Below, one piece after another: positions 46,641-57,738 of a stretch of DNA of 64,000 bases. The DNA is from Amphimedon queenslandica. Lineage: Eukaryota; Porifera; Demospongiae; Haplosclerida; Niphatidae. The stretch is taken from contig NW_003546470.1 of the NCBI RefSeq assembly GCF_000090795.2, positions 67,975-131,974 of the forward strand. The letters run 5' to 3'. The notes under the pieces were generated by a model. That model was not told the origin of the DNA. It did no database searches and saw only the letters and a list, made by a program, of their open reading frames with translations. A program made the translations under genes and the position numbers. Every line of letters starts with the position of its first letter. Position 1 is the stretch's first letter.

Positions 46641-46928
46641 TACCGTAAATGAAAAAATTATTCTGGCCGCCATGTTGGGGGTATACTTTGTACAGTCTTC
46701 AATGGGGAAAAGGTGTTATTTTACCATTTTGCCAGCAGAGCAAAGGAGCTGCATCCAGAGACAAAAGATTCCAACTTTAATCTCCATTTCTTTACCACTG
46801 CAACAATTAAGAGCCTCTAAGTTACGTGGAAAAGCAGATCAGGCTGATTTTATCTTTTTGGCTGATCGGTTACTGTATAGTTTATATCCCCAAGATGGCT
46901 GCCAAGAAATTCTGTTGTTTTTATGGTA
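46641..46928. mobile_element. inverted-repeat element (288 bp)
   Basis: The ends TACCGTAAATGAAAAAATTA and the complement of the right end (TACCATAAAAACAACAGAAT) begin long imperfect inverted repeats of about 40 bp. They include CCGCCATGTTGGGG against CAGCCATCTTGGGG. The overlapping 115-codon open frame at 46600 is a by-product and not a gene. Confidence 0.8.
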
Positions 46929-46986
46929 TCTCTATGAATATCATTAATCTAGTTAATGGGGATCTGGTGGATATTTGTGTACAATG

Positions 46987-47578
46987 TACTGTATACAGCA
47001 TATATTTTGCGGGGATAAAATTTCGTGATTTTCGCGTTTTTGAAAAAATTAGTGAAATTAAATAGAGGATATGCGTGCTAAGTATTCATTGCAAAATAAA
47101 TGTATTCATTGCATACCCTAATAACTTTCAAGAAAAAATTAGTTCGTTGGACGTCAACTTTCCATTGGCAGCAATGGAGAAAAGATAGAAAAAGGCTTGG
47201 TACCAGGAAACCGCTCTGTATTTCTTGATAGCAATCTTTCAGGTGACTACTAGACCCCATTAGATCCTCAGGATGCTTTCTAAGCTTCCAAAAAAGGCCT
47301 CAAGAAGATAGCAAGGCAAGAAAATGTGTTTTTCCCTGTTGGACTCTCAATAAACTTGATATCCAACATGGCGGCCAATTTACTGTGTGGGTTGGATATA
47401 AGGTACTTAAAACTTATGAATATACTTAGCACGCATATCCTCTATTCCACAAAATAGCGTGCTGATGGTATAGTAGGTGTGGTAATTACATTAAAATTGC
47501 GAAACTTTTATTTACGAATACAAAAATGCAGCCAAATTGCGAGATTTTATACCCTCGAAATATATGGCGTAAACGGTA
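46987..47578. mobile_element. TACCGT-ended element carrying a nested insertion
   Basis: The left end TACTGTATACAGCATATATT and right end (complement TACCGTTTACGCCATATATT) are inverted repeats that continue with GGGGATAAAATTTCG against GAGGGTATAAAATCTCG. A second inverted-repeat element (47061-47445) lies inside, separating the two arms. Confidence 0.8.
47061..47445. mobile_element. nested inverted-repeat element
   Basis: The termini AATAGAGGATATGCGTGCTA and the matching complement at the right end form near-perfect inverted repeats of about 29 bp, interrupted by one 2-base indel. The body contains CAACATGGCGGCCAATTT, which matches the terminal part of the element at 46641. Confidence 0.8.
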
Positions 47579-48194
47579 TGTATTGTATAGACTAAGCCAA
47601 GGGGGAATTTCTGGAAAGTTTGAGGCATTAATTCCAAAGATAAAACCAAACCGTTTTAAACCATTGATTGTACGTATGCTTAAATTGGCATATGACCATA
47701 AATTTGCCAAAATTTCTCCCTTTACAATCACCAGTTACTTGTCATGTATATAATGCATACCTTATGTGTACATGAGTGACTAATTTTATGTGTGGGTATA
47801 ATGTGTATTTTTGTAGAGTTCTGGTAATGAAACTGTGGCACTAGTTAAACATGATAAAACTGAGCCTGATGTTTTACTATAGCAGCACCAGACTGGTGAG
47901 TATATTGTATGTGTAATGTAATGTGTACCATCTTACTGTTCTTTCTCTTTCTTCCTAATATCTCTCTCTCTATCCTTCTCTTGATTTATTTCTAGAACAC
48001 ATTTACATTTACATTTATATAGAAGTATGTTTGATATTTACACTATAAACACGGTAACGCACTATTCCATTTTATTTTATTTGTTTATTTATTAATTTAT
48101 TTTATTTATTTATGGTTTATTAGATTGATTATGAGGTGACACAATTTAAAAGAAGTAAGTGAAATTGAAACTTAGAATATCCGAAAATCATTAT

Positions 48195-48252
48195 CCTATA
48201 CCTCCTTCCCTCCCTCTTTCTCTCTCTCTTTCTCTCCCTCTCTCCCTGTCTT
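48195..48252. repeat. (TC)n microsatellite
   Basis: A polypyrimidine CT-rich tract with small interruptions. Confidence 0.9.
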
Positions 48253-48649
48253 TCAGTGCATGAGTTAGAGGGGTTACAAGATAGACTCAGTACAAGACCT
48301 GATGTGTTTGATGATGTTGAAGCAGAACACAACGTTGACATATTAACTGCTGAAATATCTTAAGTAATGACCAGTGATGCATGTACTGTACATGTATTTT
48401 AATAGAAAGCTCAATTCAGCCATTTTAAAATATACTATACATGTAGTTGTTATAATTATTATAATATTTTTCTCTCAGATGCTCAGTAGGGCTAAGCAAG
48501 GATTAGCAGACAGCTAAAATGGATCAGATCAAGAAAAGAAATTTTCTAAAAATGTTGTATCATCGCTAGCAATCACACTGCAAGATCTTTCAGTGGATTT
48601 CACAATTATCTTATTTTAAAAGTAAGAGAAACAGAGGGGAAGAGTTTTA

Positions 48650-49130
48650 GATGATCATAATTTGAAAATTTGAGGGTCAAACTTTCTAGGACATCAATGT
48701 GGGGTGATTCTGGAGCCATTTTTGAAAAAGCATGGACACAGAAATTTTCAAAAATTGGCCCATTTTTTAAAATGGTCATAATTTGAAAATTTGAACTGAG
48801 CTTGAGATTAATTCAAACTTTCTACACAGCATAAGGACACAATAATTATCAGTGAAGGGATTTTTTTGAAAAAACCACGGGCTTTAAGCCTTGGGTATTT
48901 TTCAAATCAGCCATTTCTAAAAACGGCTGTAACTTGAAAGATTGAAGTTGGAATCTGCTCAAACTTTCTACATAGCATAAGGGTATCAATATTATGCATC
49001 AGAAAATGTAATAAAATTTTGCGGTGATTTTGGAGGCATTTTTTGAAAAAACTATGGGCTATAGCACAGGGTATCATTTTTAAAAAATGTCCATAACAGC
49101 ATATCTCCAAAAATACAAGTGTACATGTAC
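48650..49130. repeat. satellite units, second locus
   Basis: About three diverged units of the same ~180-bp repeat as in EXD2 intron 1, with AGCATAAGGAC, GGAGCCATTTTT and CTTGGGTATTTTTC landmarks in the same orientation. Confidence 0.85.
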
Positions 49131-49192
49131 ATGTATGTGTATATGTAATGTGAATATTTCTTAATATCCTTCTCTGTCTTTCTCTTCATTAG

Positions 49193-49960
49193 CAAGAACA
49201 AGAGCCCATATACAGCAGAGGATACAACAAGTAGTTCATGAAGTGAAGACAAAGTCATCAAAAGTCAAACAGAAAGTATTAATGAACGCCAGCAGACAAT
49301 CGAGGGAAGCACTAATGCACAATCAAACTCAAAAGAAGTAAAGAAAGAGAGAGAGAGAGAGGGGGGGGAAGAGAGAGAATAAGAATTCTTCAAGTATGTA
49401 TTAGAGTGTAGCCTCTATATAATGGACAGTTTGGTACAAAAAAGTTGCTCTGTTATACAGAAGTGTCCTTTACAGTAAGGAATGTAATCGGTACACTAGG
49501 TGCTGTCCGTTAAATGGAGGTGTACGCTATAGAGAGTGCCCATTAAGAGAGGCTATATTGGCATTTAATTTATTTTGATTTTCCCCCTCTCTCTCTCTCT
49601 CTCATAGACTTGTTGGAATTGTGGTAGGAAGGCTGCAGTGGTGCAGTAAAGCAAGATACTGTGGTAATTACTGCCAACATAAGACTAGGACAGACACCTT
49701 AAGCATTGTTCAACGTACGTCATTATCATCTTCTAATAATAGTAACACATCTGGTGTAATAGGACGTGCCACTATTTGTAACAGATCAGGTAATTACATG
49801 TACATGTATGATATAATTTATTATTTTTATTATTTTTAGGTAGTAGAGGTCACATTTCAATAACTCGTCAACACTCAAACAGGACCGCACCCTTAAGCCT
49901 CACCTCAACCATCACATGTCCACTGACCACTCATTAATCACAGTACCTACTACAAATCTT
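49193..49960 (+). pseudogene. ETO/Nervy-like coiled coil and MYND-finger relic
   Basis: An exon-like stretch at 49193-49348 encodes a basic helix containing RAHIQQRIQQVVHEVKTKSS. A CT-rich acceptor then leads to 49608 onward. There the first MYND half reads CWNCGRKAA in one frame and the second half CSKARYCGNYCQHK in another, with the bases between them too few for the usual Cys-x2-Cys link. This matches the C-terminal MYND of ETO/MTG/Nervy co-repressors. A serine-rich tail follows, with a further exon-like part at 49842-49938. The frame break points to a pseudogene or an assembly error. Confidence 0.5.
49344..49378. repeat. (GA)n microsatellite
   Basis: A GA/GGGG purine-rich simple repeat just downstream of the coiled-coil exon-like stretch. 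Confidence 0.85.
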
Positions 49961-50810
49961 CGTTTAGTTAATTAAACCTACTTGGGCCACACCCAAAATG
50001 ACCACACCCACCACTTACATTACTAGAGGCTTCGGTTCCTTGTCCATCTTCATCCTGATCTGCTCATTAATGGGACACTAACTGGTACCTCTAACAGTGT
50101 TGCCATGGTAACTATTAACTGTTTGTCGGTTGACCTTTCAGGATATTTCCTTGATAAATATACTTTTAAATTTTTTAATTGTTGTTGTTATTGTTTCTTT
50201 TTACTCACTCACTATCATCACCATTTATCTCAGTCTCTATCTGTCATCCTCCTGCTCCCTCTCTCTCTTTAAATTCTCTTTTTTCCTCATTTTCTTTTTC
50301 CTTTTTTTCTCATTTTCAGGCTTTTATTCTCATTAAAATTTTTAATTTGTTAATAGTTAATATTATTATACATTCAAGTAGTCTGGTATGCATGTTCCAC
50401 CTCAACTTCCAAAAGGAAATAAGATACCGGTATTGTGATAAAGGTACTCCTTTTGGCTGTACTGTCTGCTGGTTGGTATTATGTCACAATGTTAGAGTAA
50501 ATTATAATAGCTCTACTATTAGTGGTGAAGATGACTTACAAGTGGTGTACTAGTGTGTAACAAAGGAGCCTCATCAGTCATTACTGATAAAATAATACTA
50601 TTTTTAGCATTAGATCACATGAGTGTTGTTATAGCAGCCCTGGATTTTCTTTATCTTGCATTCTTCAATTTCGGTTATAGCCATTCAAACGAATGTTATA
50701 GCTTTTTTAAAGGTTTTGTCCTTTCTTTATTGTGGTGTAAGTAATCACTGAAATAGGTACACCTCAAGTTACCTATAATTTTCTCATTGTCCTCCGCACT
50801 GTAGTACAAG
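49961..50810. other. spacer upstream of the NLR gene
   Basis: Pyrimidine-rich at 50200-50320. Open frames at 50179 and 50553 are low-complexity or lack start context. A short cysteine-containing frame at 50395-50552 is unassigned. The NLR promoter would lie here. Confidence 0.35.
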
Positions 50811-53800
50811 ATGATTGATGTCTCTCAATGGAGGGCAAGTATTGGACTGTGGAACTACTGTCAAGCTGCCTCCAGTAGACCAGCTAATGGTTACCACTCT
50901 CACTCATTCAAAGCTGCAGTAGACAACAAATCAGGCAGTACTACTTCTAGATTTAAACTGCTGGCAGCTCTGTCTCTTATTATTTCCCTTCTTTTATCTT
51001 TATTAAGATATATGAAGCTCAATTTTATTCCTCCAACTGGTAAACAAGCTAATAGTATATAATATTATCATACAGTGTATTTACAATAGGTATAATTACT
51101 GTTACTGTTATGATCCACTGCTTCCAGTCATTAGCCTTGTTTATAGCTACTACTGGCAGTAGCTCTGACCTGATCTACTATTTGGTTTTACTTTTCCTCC
51201 TCCTCTTATCAGGAGATGTTGAACTCAATCCTGGTCCTATGATTGATGATCAACCTGATATTTTCCTATTGCTTCAATGGCTTGAGCCACTTGTTGACTG
51301 GAAACCATTTGGTCTTCTCTTACCTGAAATAACACAACATGATATTACAATAATTGAACAAGTGGATACTAAACATCAAAAACTAGCTTTATTTACAAAA
51401 TGGTTGAATACAGATCCTACAGCAACATGGAGAGATGTACTCAATGCATTGACTAAAAGAGAAGAGATCAATTTAATACAAACTATTAATAATCTGTTAC
51501 AAGTAGATCTACATATTTGTACAGGAGGTATAATCATTATTTTATTTTAATAATTATATTAAATGAATAATAGGTAATAATGATGCTCCTGTTTCTAGTA
51601 TTGCACCAGTAGTATCTACTGTATTATCATCAGTTTCTGTAATTAATAAACTTGTTACTAGTATTACATCAGGTAAGCATACAGTTAATATGACACTCAT
51701 TATAACTGATACACTACTACAGGTAATCCAAAAGATATATTAAGGACTCATTCATATAAATTAGGTCATGCTATTAGTGTGAATCTATACAATGTAACTG
51801 ATGCACTGTATGCTAAAGAATTGATACCACAACAGACTAAAGAAGCTATGCATGTATCAGGAGTAACCGATAATGAGAAATCTAGTAAAATTATGCTAAT
51901 CATTGAGCAATTGTTGGAATCCTCTCCTAATCCAGAGCAGTATCTTATCGATATATGTCATGTATTAATAAACCAACATTGTACACTAACAGATATTGCT
52001 ATCTCTATACTACACGAGTTAGGTGAGTGTGTGTGTGTGTGTGTCAGTGATATAATTATCTTAATACATTAGGTCAGTCTATACCTGATAATGTCAGTTT
52101 GGATACTGTACTACCATCACCAGTTGATGATAAATCCAAAACACCAGTTACTATTGTAAAATGTAATAGATCATTTTATGTGTATACATTGTTTTTTTAT
52201 GTATCTAATTAATCAATAGGTCAGTCTGATGTAGCTAAACCCATTAGTTCAATACCAAATGATGTTCAGGGATATGCTGACAGTATGAGAGAATACTACA
52301 AATCCCAATCTATTGTTGCTAGATCTACATCAGATTGGCTACCAAAAATTGGAAAAGAATTTTTTGGAAAATTAGCATTAGTAGAAAAACAAGACTCTAG
52401 CACACAAGCAGAATCAGCTTGGCATATGCTAAGAGGACTAGTTGATAAAACAGTTAAACTAACTGAAAACAAAGAGATAAGTGTTGAAGATATTCTAAAA
52501 CCCACAGAGAGTTCTCTATCTCTCAGAGTAGTAATAGATGGTCCTCCTGGTATTGGCAAGACCACACTCTGTCGTAAACTTTTAAATATGTGGTCTAATG
52601 GAACACTTGTACACCAGCAGTATGACTTGGTACTTTACTGTCCTTTAAGAGAAGCCAAGATAGCTACAGATACTACAGAACTAGCTGACCTGTTTGTGCA
52701 TAGATATTATGAAGTTCCCATGGTAGCTGAATGGTTTGAGAAGAGGAATGGGGAAGGATTACTGATAATCTTTGATGGCTGGGATGAACTAAGTGAGCAA
52801 CTCAGACAGTCTTCATTAGCTGCTAGCATCATTCATAGAAAGTGGTTACCCAAATGTTCAGTAATTGTTACCTCTCGTAGCTATGCCTCCTCTTCACTTT
52901 TGAAGATGGATACTCTCAGTAGACATGTTCAGGTCATTGGGTTTTCTGAGGAAGAAATATCAACAGTAATTATACAAGCACTTGAAAAAGATACAGAACT
53001 AGCACAAAAAATTGTTAATGATCTCAAAGTACGAAAGGCTGTCCAATCATTGTGTTATGTACCACTAGTCTGTTCCATGGTCATTTTAGTTTATCATGAG
53101 GAAGGAGGACGCCTACCTACAACACTCACTCTCACTCAACTGTATGAGAACTTTATCCTACAAACTATCAGCAGACATGTTGAAATAAAAGGCAGACATG
53201 ACATTGACCCGCATGATTTAGGTAGTCTTTCTTCATTACCATTACAGTTAGCTAAACCTTTACAAGAGATGTGTCAAATAGCTTATACTAACCTGGCTAA
53301 TACAACAATGACATTCTCTTCACATCAACTACCATCACCAAGTGAGGCAGTCAAGGAAGACTATCTTGGATTGATGACAGCATTCATAGAATATCGTGAG
53401 AAGAAGTATCAGTTCCTTCACTGGAGTATACAGGATTTTCTAGCTGCATGGTGGATAGTTAAGCACGAAAAGACAGAAAAAGTGTTTAAGGATCACTTCG
53501 ATCATGATCACTTTCAAATGTGTCTGATATTTGTAGCAGGCCTAACTCACCTTGAACATGAGAGCTATCAACAGTATTTTTTTAATAAACAGCAACATGA
53601 CTTACAGTGTAAAAAGAAGCCATTGTTTGGATTTGACACTTGCTATACTTCCTTTTATCAGAATCCTGAGGTTAGAGAATATGATCATATCAGTTTTAGT
53701 GATTTTGGCAATGTTCCTATTCTTCTTTTTCAACTCCTGTATGAATCACAGAACAAAACATTATGTCAAGTATTAGCACAATCCATCAACAAGCACTCAC

Positions 53801-55422
53801 TGTGTCTGAATAGTGAATCATTATCATTATATGACTGGTTGTGTCTCAGTTATTGTATAAACAATTCCAACATAAAATGGGATCACTTGCACCTGGGGTG
53901 TGTATTTAACCAGTCACTATCAGTCTTTAATACTGGACTTAGTCCAGTAGTGAAGAATAATAGTGGACTAACCGATAACTCACTACAGACCCAGTGTAAG
54001 AGACTTGAGTTACGTCGATGGCTCTATGATCCTACTGATGAATTAATACACAAGTTATTACAATCATCACTTCTATACAATATTCAGGAGTGCTACTGTG
54101 GATTAAAGTCAGGTCAATATGTTCCCTGCTTTGTATTGTTACAGTTTCTCAATCTTCCTCAATTGAAGATACTTCATTTAATAATGAGACAACCTAGATC
54201 TACTATACCAACATTTGACAATACATACTACACATGCAAGTGCACTAAACTTGAGACATGTATAGAAATGAATTTATTGCTACAAGAAATGAAGATTGAG
54301 TATAAAGGAGAGAAAGAAATATCAAGTACCATTATCAGTGTCATTAGAGGAGTAACAAAAAACAAAACAATAGTATCGTTAATGATACATGTACATGTTC
54401 CTTTAGCTCCTCCTTCTCCTCTACAAGATGGAGTAATAGAGCAGTTACTAAAGGGCAACAACACATTACAAGCTCTTTCACTGAACATAGATGATGAGCT
54501 CATACCATCATCACTAAATATAGTAGAGGTGAACACGCCACTGACTGCTCTAGAGATAGGAGGAGAAAAGAAGAGTAGTGAACTGATGACAGCACTCCTT
54601 CTATATATCCAAGGATTACACTGTCTGATACTAGATGAACCATACCCACCACATCTTCTATTTGACTCTCATCCTAGTCTACATACACTTACTTTACCAC
54701 TAGACACAGCTGAGAGTGCTATTGAACTATTTAATATTCTACAAACCAAGGCTACACTTAAAGCTCTGGATGTGGAGATAAAGGAAGAGAGAGTATGTAC
54801 CCGCAATGTAGATGATAGTCTACAAGATATGCTAACACAAAACCAAGCTCTGAAATACATTAAAATTAATGACTGGTACAGTGACTGGTACATACCTATT
54901 CCCAGTTCATTCCTGTCCTTCCTAACAACTGGTCTCAGACACAACACAAGTCTACAGCAGTTGAGTGTATCCATTCCACTTCCAGTGAATGAAGAGATAA
55001 GAACTTTTATTAATGTCATATCTGAAAAGAAAAATCTCGTAGAACTTGAAGTGAACTTCAAACCAGATCAGTCATGCAATTACTGTTGTAGGGAAGAGGG
55101 GAAACAAATAATAACGTCATTTTTTTATGAACAGGTACTACCTGCTGTTACTAACATGTTGCAGTCACATGCAACCATCAGACTACTGAGGATAAAATGT
55201 AAAGATATTAACAAAAAGATCTTTCAACCTAACTGGATAGAACTAGTACAACATTTATATGAAACTATCTTCATCCATCCAGCGCTTGAATATATTGGGA
55301 TTTATACTGGATACCCTGCTCCTCGTCTCCTGAAAGATACTCTTAAAGATCAAAAGGAAACATTGATTGATAGACACAGAAAAGAGCAACCATGTAAACC
55401 GCTACCAATAGTGCATATGTAA
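50811..55422 (+). CDS. NLR immune receptor with N-terminal 2A-like leader
   Basis: Six exons (50811-51039, 51090-51527, 51574-51672, 51723-52022, 52073-52162, 52220-55422), all with phase-1 introns, join in frame to 1452 residues. The leader (1-126) contains WRASIG near its start, two hydrophobic stretches (LLAALSLIISLLLSLL; YYLVLLFLLLLS) and GDVELNPGP (118-126), a 2A-like motif where ribosomes skip the Gly-Pro bond. A Death-like domain follows (about 134-217, TWRDVLNAL), then a serine-rich linker. A second helical, CARD/Death-like exon covers 256-355. NACHT has Walker A GPPGIGKT (about 493-500), Walker B LLIIFDGWDEL, VTSR and IQDFLAAWW. Irregular leucine-rich repeats fill the C-terminus. This plan fits intracellular innate sensors expanded in demosponges. 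With skipping, an NLR starting at Pro126 would be released. Use of the first exon is supported by phase but not proven. Confidence 0.9.
51185..51238 (+). promoter_or_regulatory. 2A-like ribosome-skipping signal
   Basis: The bases encode LLFLLLLSGDVELNPGP at the end of the hydrophobic leader. D-V/I-E-x-N-P-G-P is the core required for 2A activity, in which the ribosome releases at Gly and resumes at Pro. Here every core position is present. The next residue is Met, then the Death-like domain. Confidence 0.88.
52024..52046. repeat. (GT)n microsatellite in an NLR intron
   Basis: GTGTGT tract immediately after the GTGAGT donor at 52023. Confidence 0.8.
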
Positions 55423-55755
55423 CATGCACACAGTACATATTTAAGTACAAAATGAGTGCATTATATATTCTTGATATAAATAATAATAGCAATAATGATT
55501 TAGGTGATTTGCTGTTTTCTTTATTCTTCAACTTACTTTATTATTTTGTTTTCTTTTTTGGATTCCTAGTCTCGCATACTCTTGATTTTAGCTTTATGAT
55601 TATTTTGGCTTTGTGTTTTTTTGTAATTTTTAGTATTTTGTTTGCATATGTGATTACTAGGTTTTTGTCATTTTTTCAAATGTTTAAAAAAACTGATGAT
55701 AGTTAAGTGCATTAATACAAATTGTACTTTAATAAAGTGAATTAATATCATTAAA
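55423..55755 (+). other. NLR 3' flank with an 84-codon membrane-like open frame
   Basis: An ATG-initiated open frame (55452-55706) starts 30 bases after the NLR stop. It has a polar N-terminus, two long hydrophobic segments and the charged end KKTDDS. AT-rich DNA readily produces such frames, and a second cistron would be unusual, so I do not call it a gene. Confidence 0.25.
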
Positions 55756-56425
55756 TTATCCCTTTTCTTTTCTTCACAACTTTAACAATTATAAAACTAA
55801 CAACAGCCCCTACTATTATAACTATATTAATACTATTATAATAAGTAATTTTTTTATGCTTCTAAGCGTAAGATGAAGAAACGAGGAAGAGAGGGACAAT
55901 GAATGTTAATGCAGTTGAAGAAAACAAGGAGAGTGGTAAATAAAGTAACTTAAAAACTTTTGAGGACAAAAACATTCATGAATTAAGTGGTTTTGTCCTG
56001 GAATGCTGTACAAAAGTTTTATACATGTAACTGGGTCTGTCATTATAATGCTTCATGTGTGTATTGCATTTGTACTTGTATATGTATAAATTTTCCATCA
56101 TCAAAATTTTTTGAACTACATGTACATGTACATGCATGTACATATACAAAATTAATCTCATTCACTACCTTTTCTAGTTGTTTGACACCTTCAGTGACTT
56201 TATGAAGTGTCCTCTTGACATTGTATTCAATCCCATCAAATATTGTACCTTATAATTGACGATAAGAGTAGACTAATAATAATATTAATAATAATAATAA
56301 TAATTTCAGCAACAAAAATTTAAGCTTCCACCATCTCTCCTTTTTTTCTCCTATTTTTCTATCCTGTTCCACTACCATTTTTGCTAGGTCTTTATACATT
56401 TCATTTATTTCAGATATTACTACTG
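55756..56425 (-). pseudogene. syntaxin-like SNARE remnant
   Basis: Three minus-strand pieces read as the C-terminal part of a syntaxin. 56425-56357 has the front of a SNARE motif (VISEINEMYKDLAKMVVEQ). 56251-56172 has the rear half ([20 protein letters not shown]). 55865-55756 has a basic stretch and a tail anchor (NIVIIVGAVVSFIIVKVVKK) with a stop. The first two halves should join at EQ-G, but the expected donor reads GGATAG instead of a GT site. Stops lie directly upstream of the first piece. It is either a decayed gene or one with a non-canonical donor. Confidence 0.45.
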
Positions 56426-57009
56426 ATACTATTTTTCTCTATTATTGTTCTATTCAGTTCAGAATTATCCTCCAACTGTGACAATTGACCTGATATAAAA
56501 CTGAAAGAATGAGAGAGAGAGAGAGAAAGGGGGGGAGGTTTCATAATGAGTACATGCAGTATACATGTGTGTACATGTAGCTTTAAAATTAGTATATATG
56601 CATTAATATTAACCCTTATTGTACCTTTATCTAATATCCAACTACATTCCTCTGATGCTGCATGGTTATGGTGGCAAGTCATTGTTTACTATAGAAGAAA
56701 AGGAAAGAGAAGAAACAAATCAAAAGATTGATGATGAGGTAATGACCCATGTACATGTTGTACATTGTACACATGTAAATTGTAAATGTATTATTATGTG
56801 CATCACTTTTAGTGCAAACTCACTCTCTCCCTTTTCTCTTTACTCTTCTTGTATTAGGTAAAAACTGATCCATGGATCCTGTTCCTGTTGCTCCATGCAT
56901 GTTAGTACAGTAATGTTAATATAATTATTAATTATTTGTTCTTCCTCTTTTTATCGACAAAATAACATCATCATTTAGTGATTCACAATTTTGCTTTTTT
57001 TCAGAAAAT
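56426..57009. other. low-complexity region, no gene assigned
   Basis: Contains a (GA)n tract at 56510-56540 and repeated ACATGTACATG words. A plus-strand open stretch at 56630-56741 ending at GAG/GTAATG could be an exon but has no recognisable content. Confidence 0.35.
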
Positions 57010-57650
57010 TGGCTCATTCTTTGAAAAACTCATAATATTAAAAATATTTTGTTGGAATCTGCCCAAACTTTGTATAGCATAAGGACATCAATATGTATCA
57101 AAAAAATTTAATGTACTAAAAATTTTGAGTGATTTCAGAGCCAATGTAGCCTTTGATTTTCCAAATATTATCTTGTTTTTATAAATGGTAAAACTCAAAA
57201 AATTTTTGACAGAAACACAATGTCAATATACATGTAGATTAGAAATTTAACAAAAGCTTTGGATTAAAAAACCAATAGCTATAGCCTTTGCTTCTTTCAA
57301 AAATTGACTCATTTTTGAAATAGTCATAACTTGAAAAAAATTTGTCTGAAACAGCTCAAACTTTAAGCATAGCATAAAAAAGAAAATCAATGTACATCAG
57401 AAAATGAATAAAAATTTTGGGTGATTCTGGAATAAATTTTTGAAAAATCCATGGGCATACCCTTTGCTTTTTTCAAAAATGGCTTGTGTTTAAAATTGGT
57501 CATAACTTAAAAATTATTTGTCAGAATCAGTTCAAACTTTGTACATGGCATAAGGACATCATTATGCATCAGAAAATATTATTAAAAGTTTGAGTGATTT
57601 TAGAGCCCATTTTCAGAAAAACCTTGGGCTATAATAGCCTCCAGGCTAAC
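57010..57650. repeat. satellite units, third locus
   Basis: About four diverged units of the ~180-bp satellite with GCATAAGGACATCA and ATCAGAAAAT landmarks. They lie directly against the 3' end of the second GtaA gene. Confidence 0.85.
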
Positions 57651-57738
57651 CTTGCTGATATTATAAGCTATCAATATAACTAACTATTGGTGTTATTTTC
57701 TTAGTAGCAAACAGCAAAAAGTAATGCAGTTTACTAGA

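Larger units (their letters stand above)
47579..49190. other. low-complexity and satellite-bearing region
   Basis: Contains a long (T/C)n tract at 48195-48252 and satellite units at 48650-49130. Two short open stretches with possible splice edges at 47817-47880 and 48256-48356 (the latter reads HELEGLQDRLSTRPDVFDDV) could be exons of a decayed gene, but I cannot assign them. Confidence 0.4.

Noticed and set aside
46600-46947. 115-codon open frame as a protein gene
   Set aside because: It runs across an inverted-repeat element from end to end and has no recognisable content; the frame is a by-product of the repeat.
47486-47753. Open frames on both strands as genes
   Set aside because: Both lie in one arm of the TACCGT-ended element and mirror each other; no start context or domain.
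48129-48341. 70-codon minus-strand frame rich in Arg and Glu
   Set aside because: It is the translation of a (TC)n microsatellite.
51185-51238. 2A motif as evidence of an integrated virus
   Set aside because: It is spliced in frame to a host-type NLR with introns, with no viral replicase or capsid sequence nearby; cellular 2A-like motifs are known in animals.
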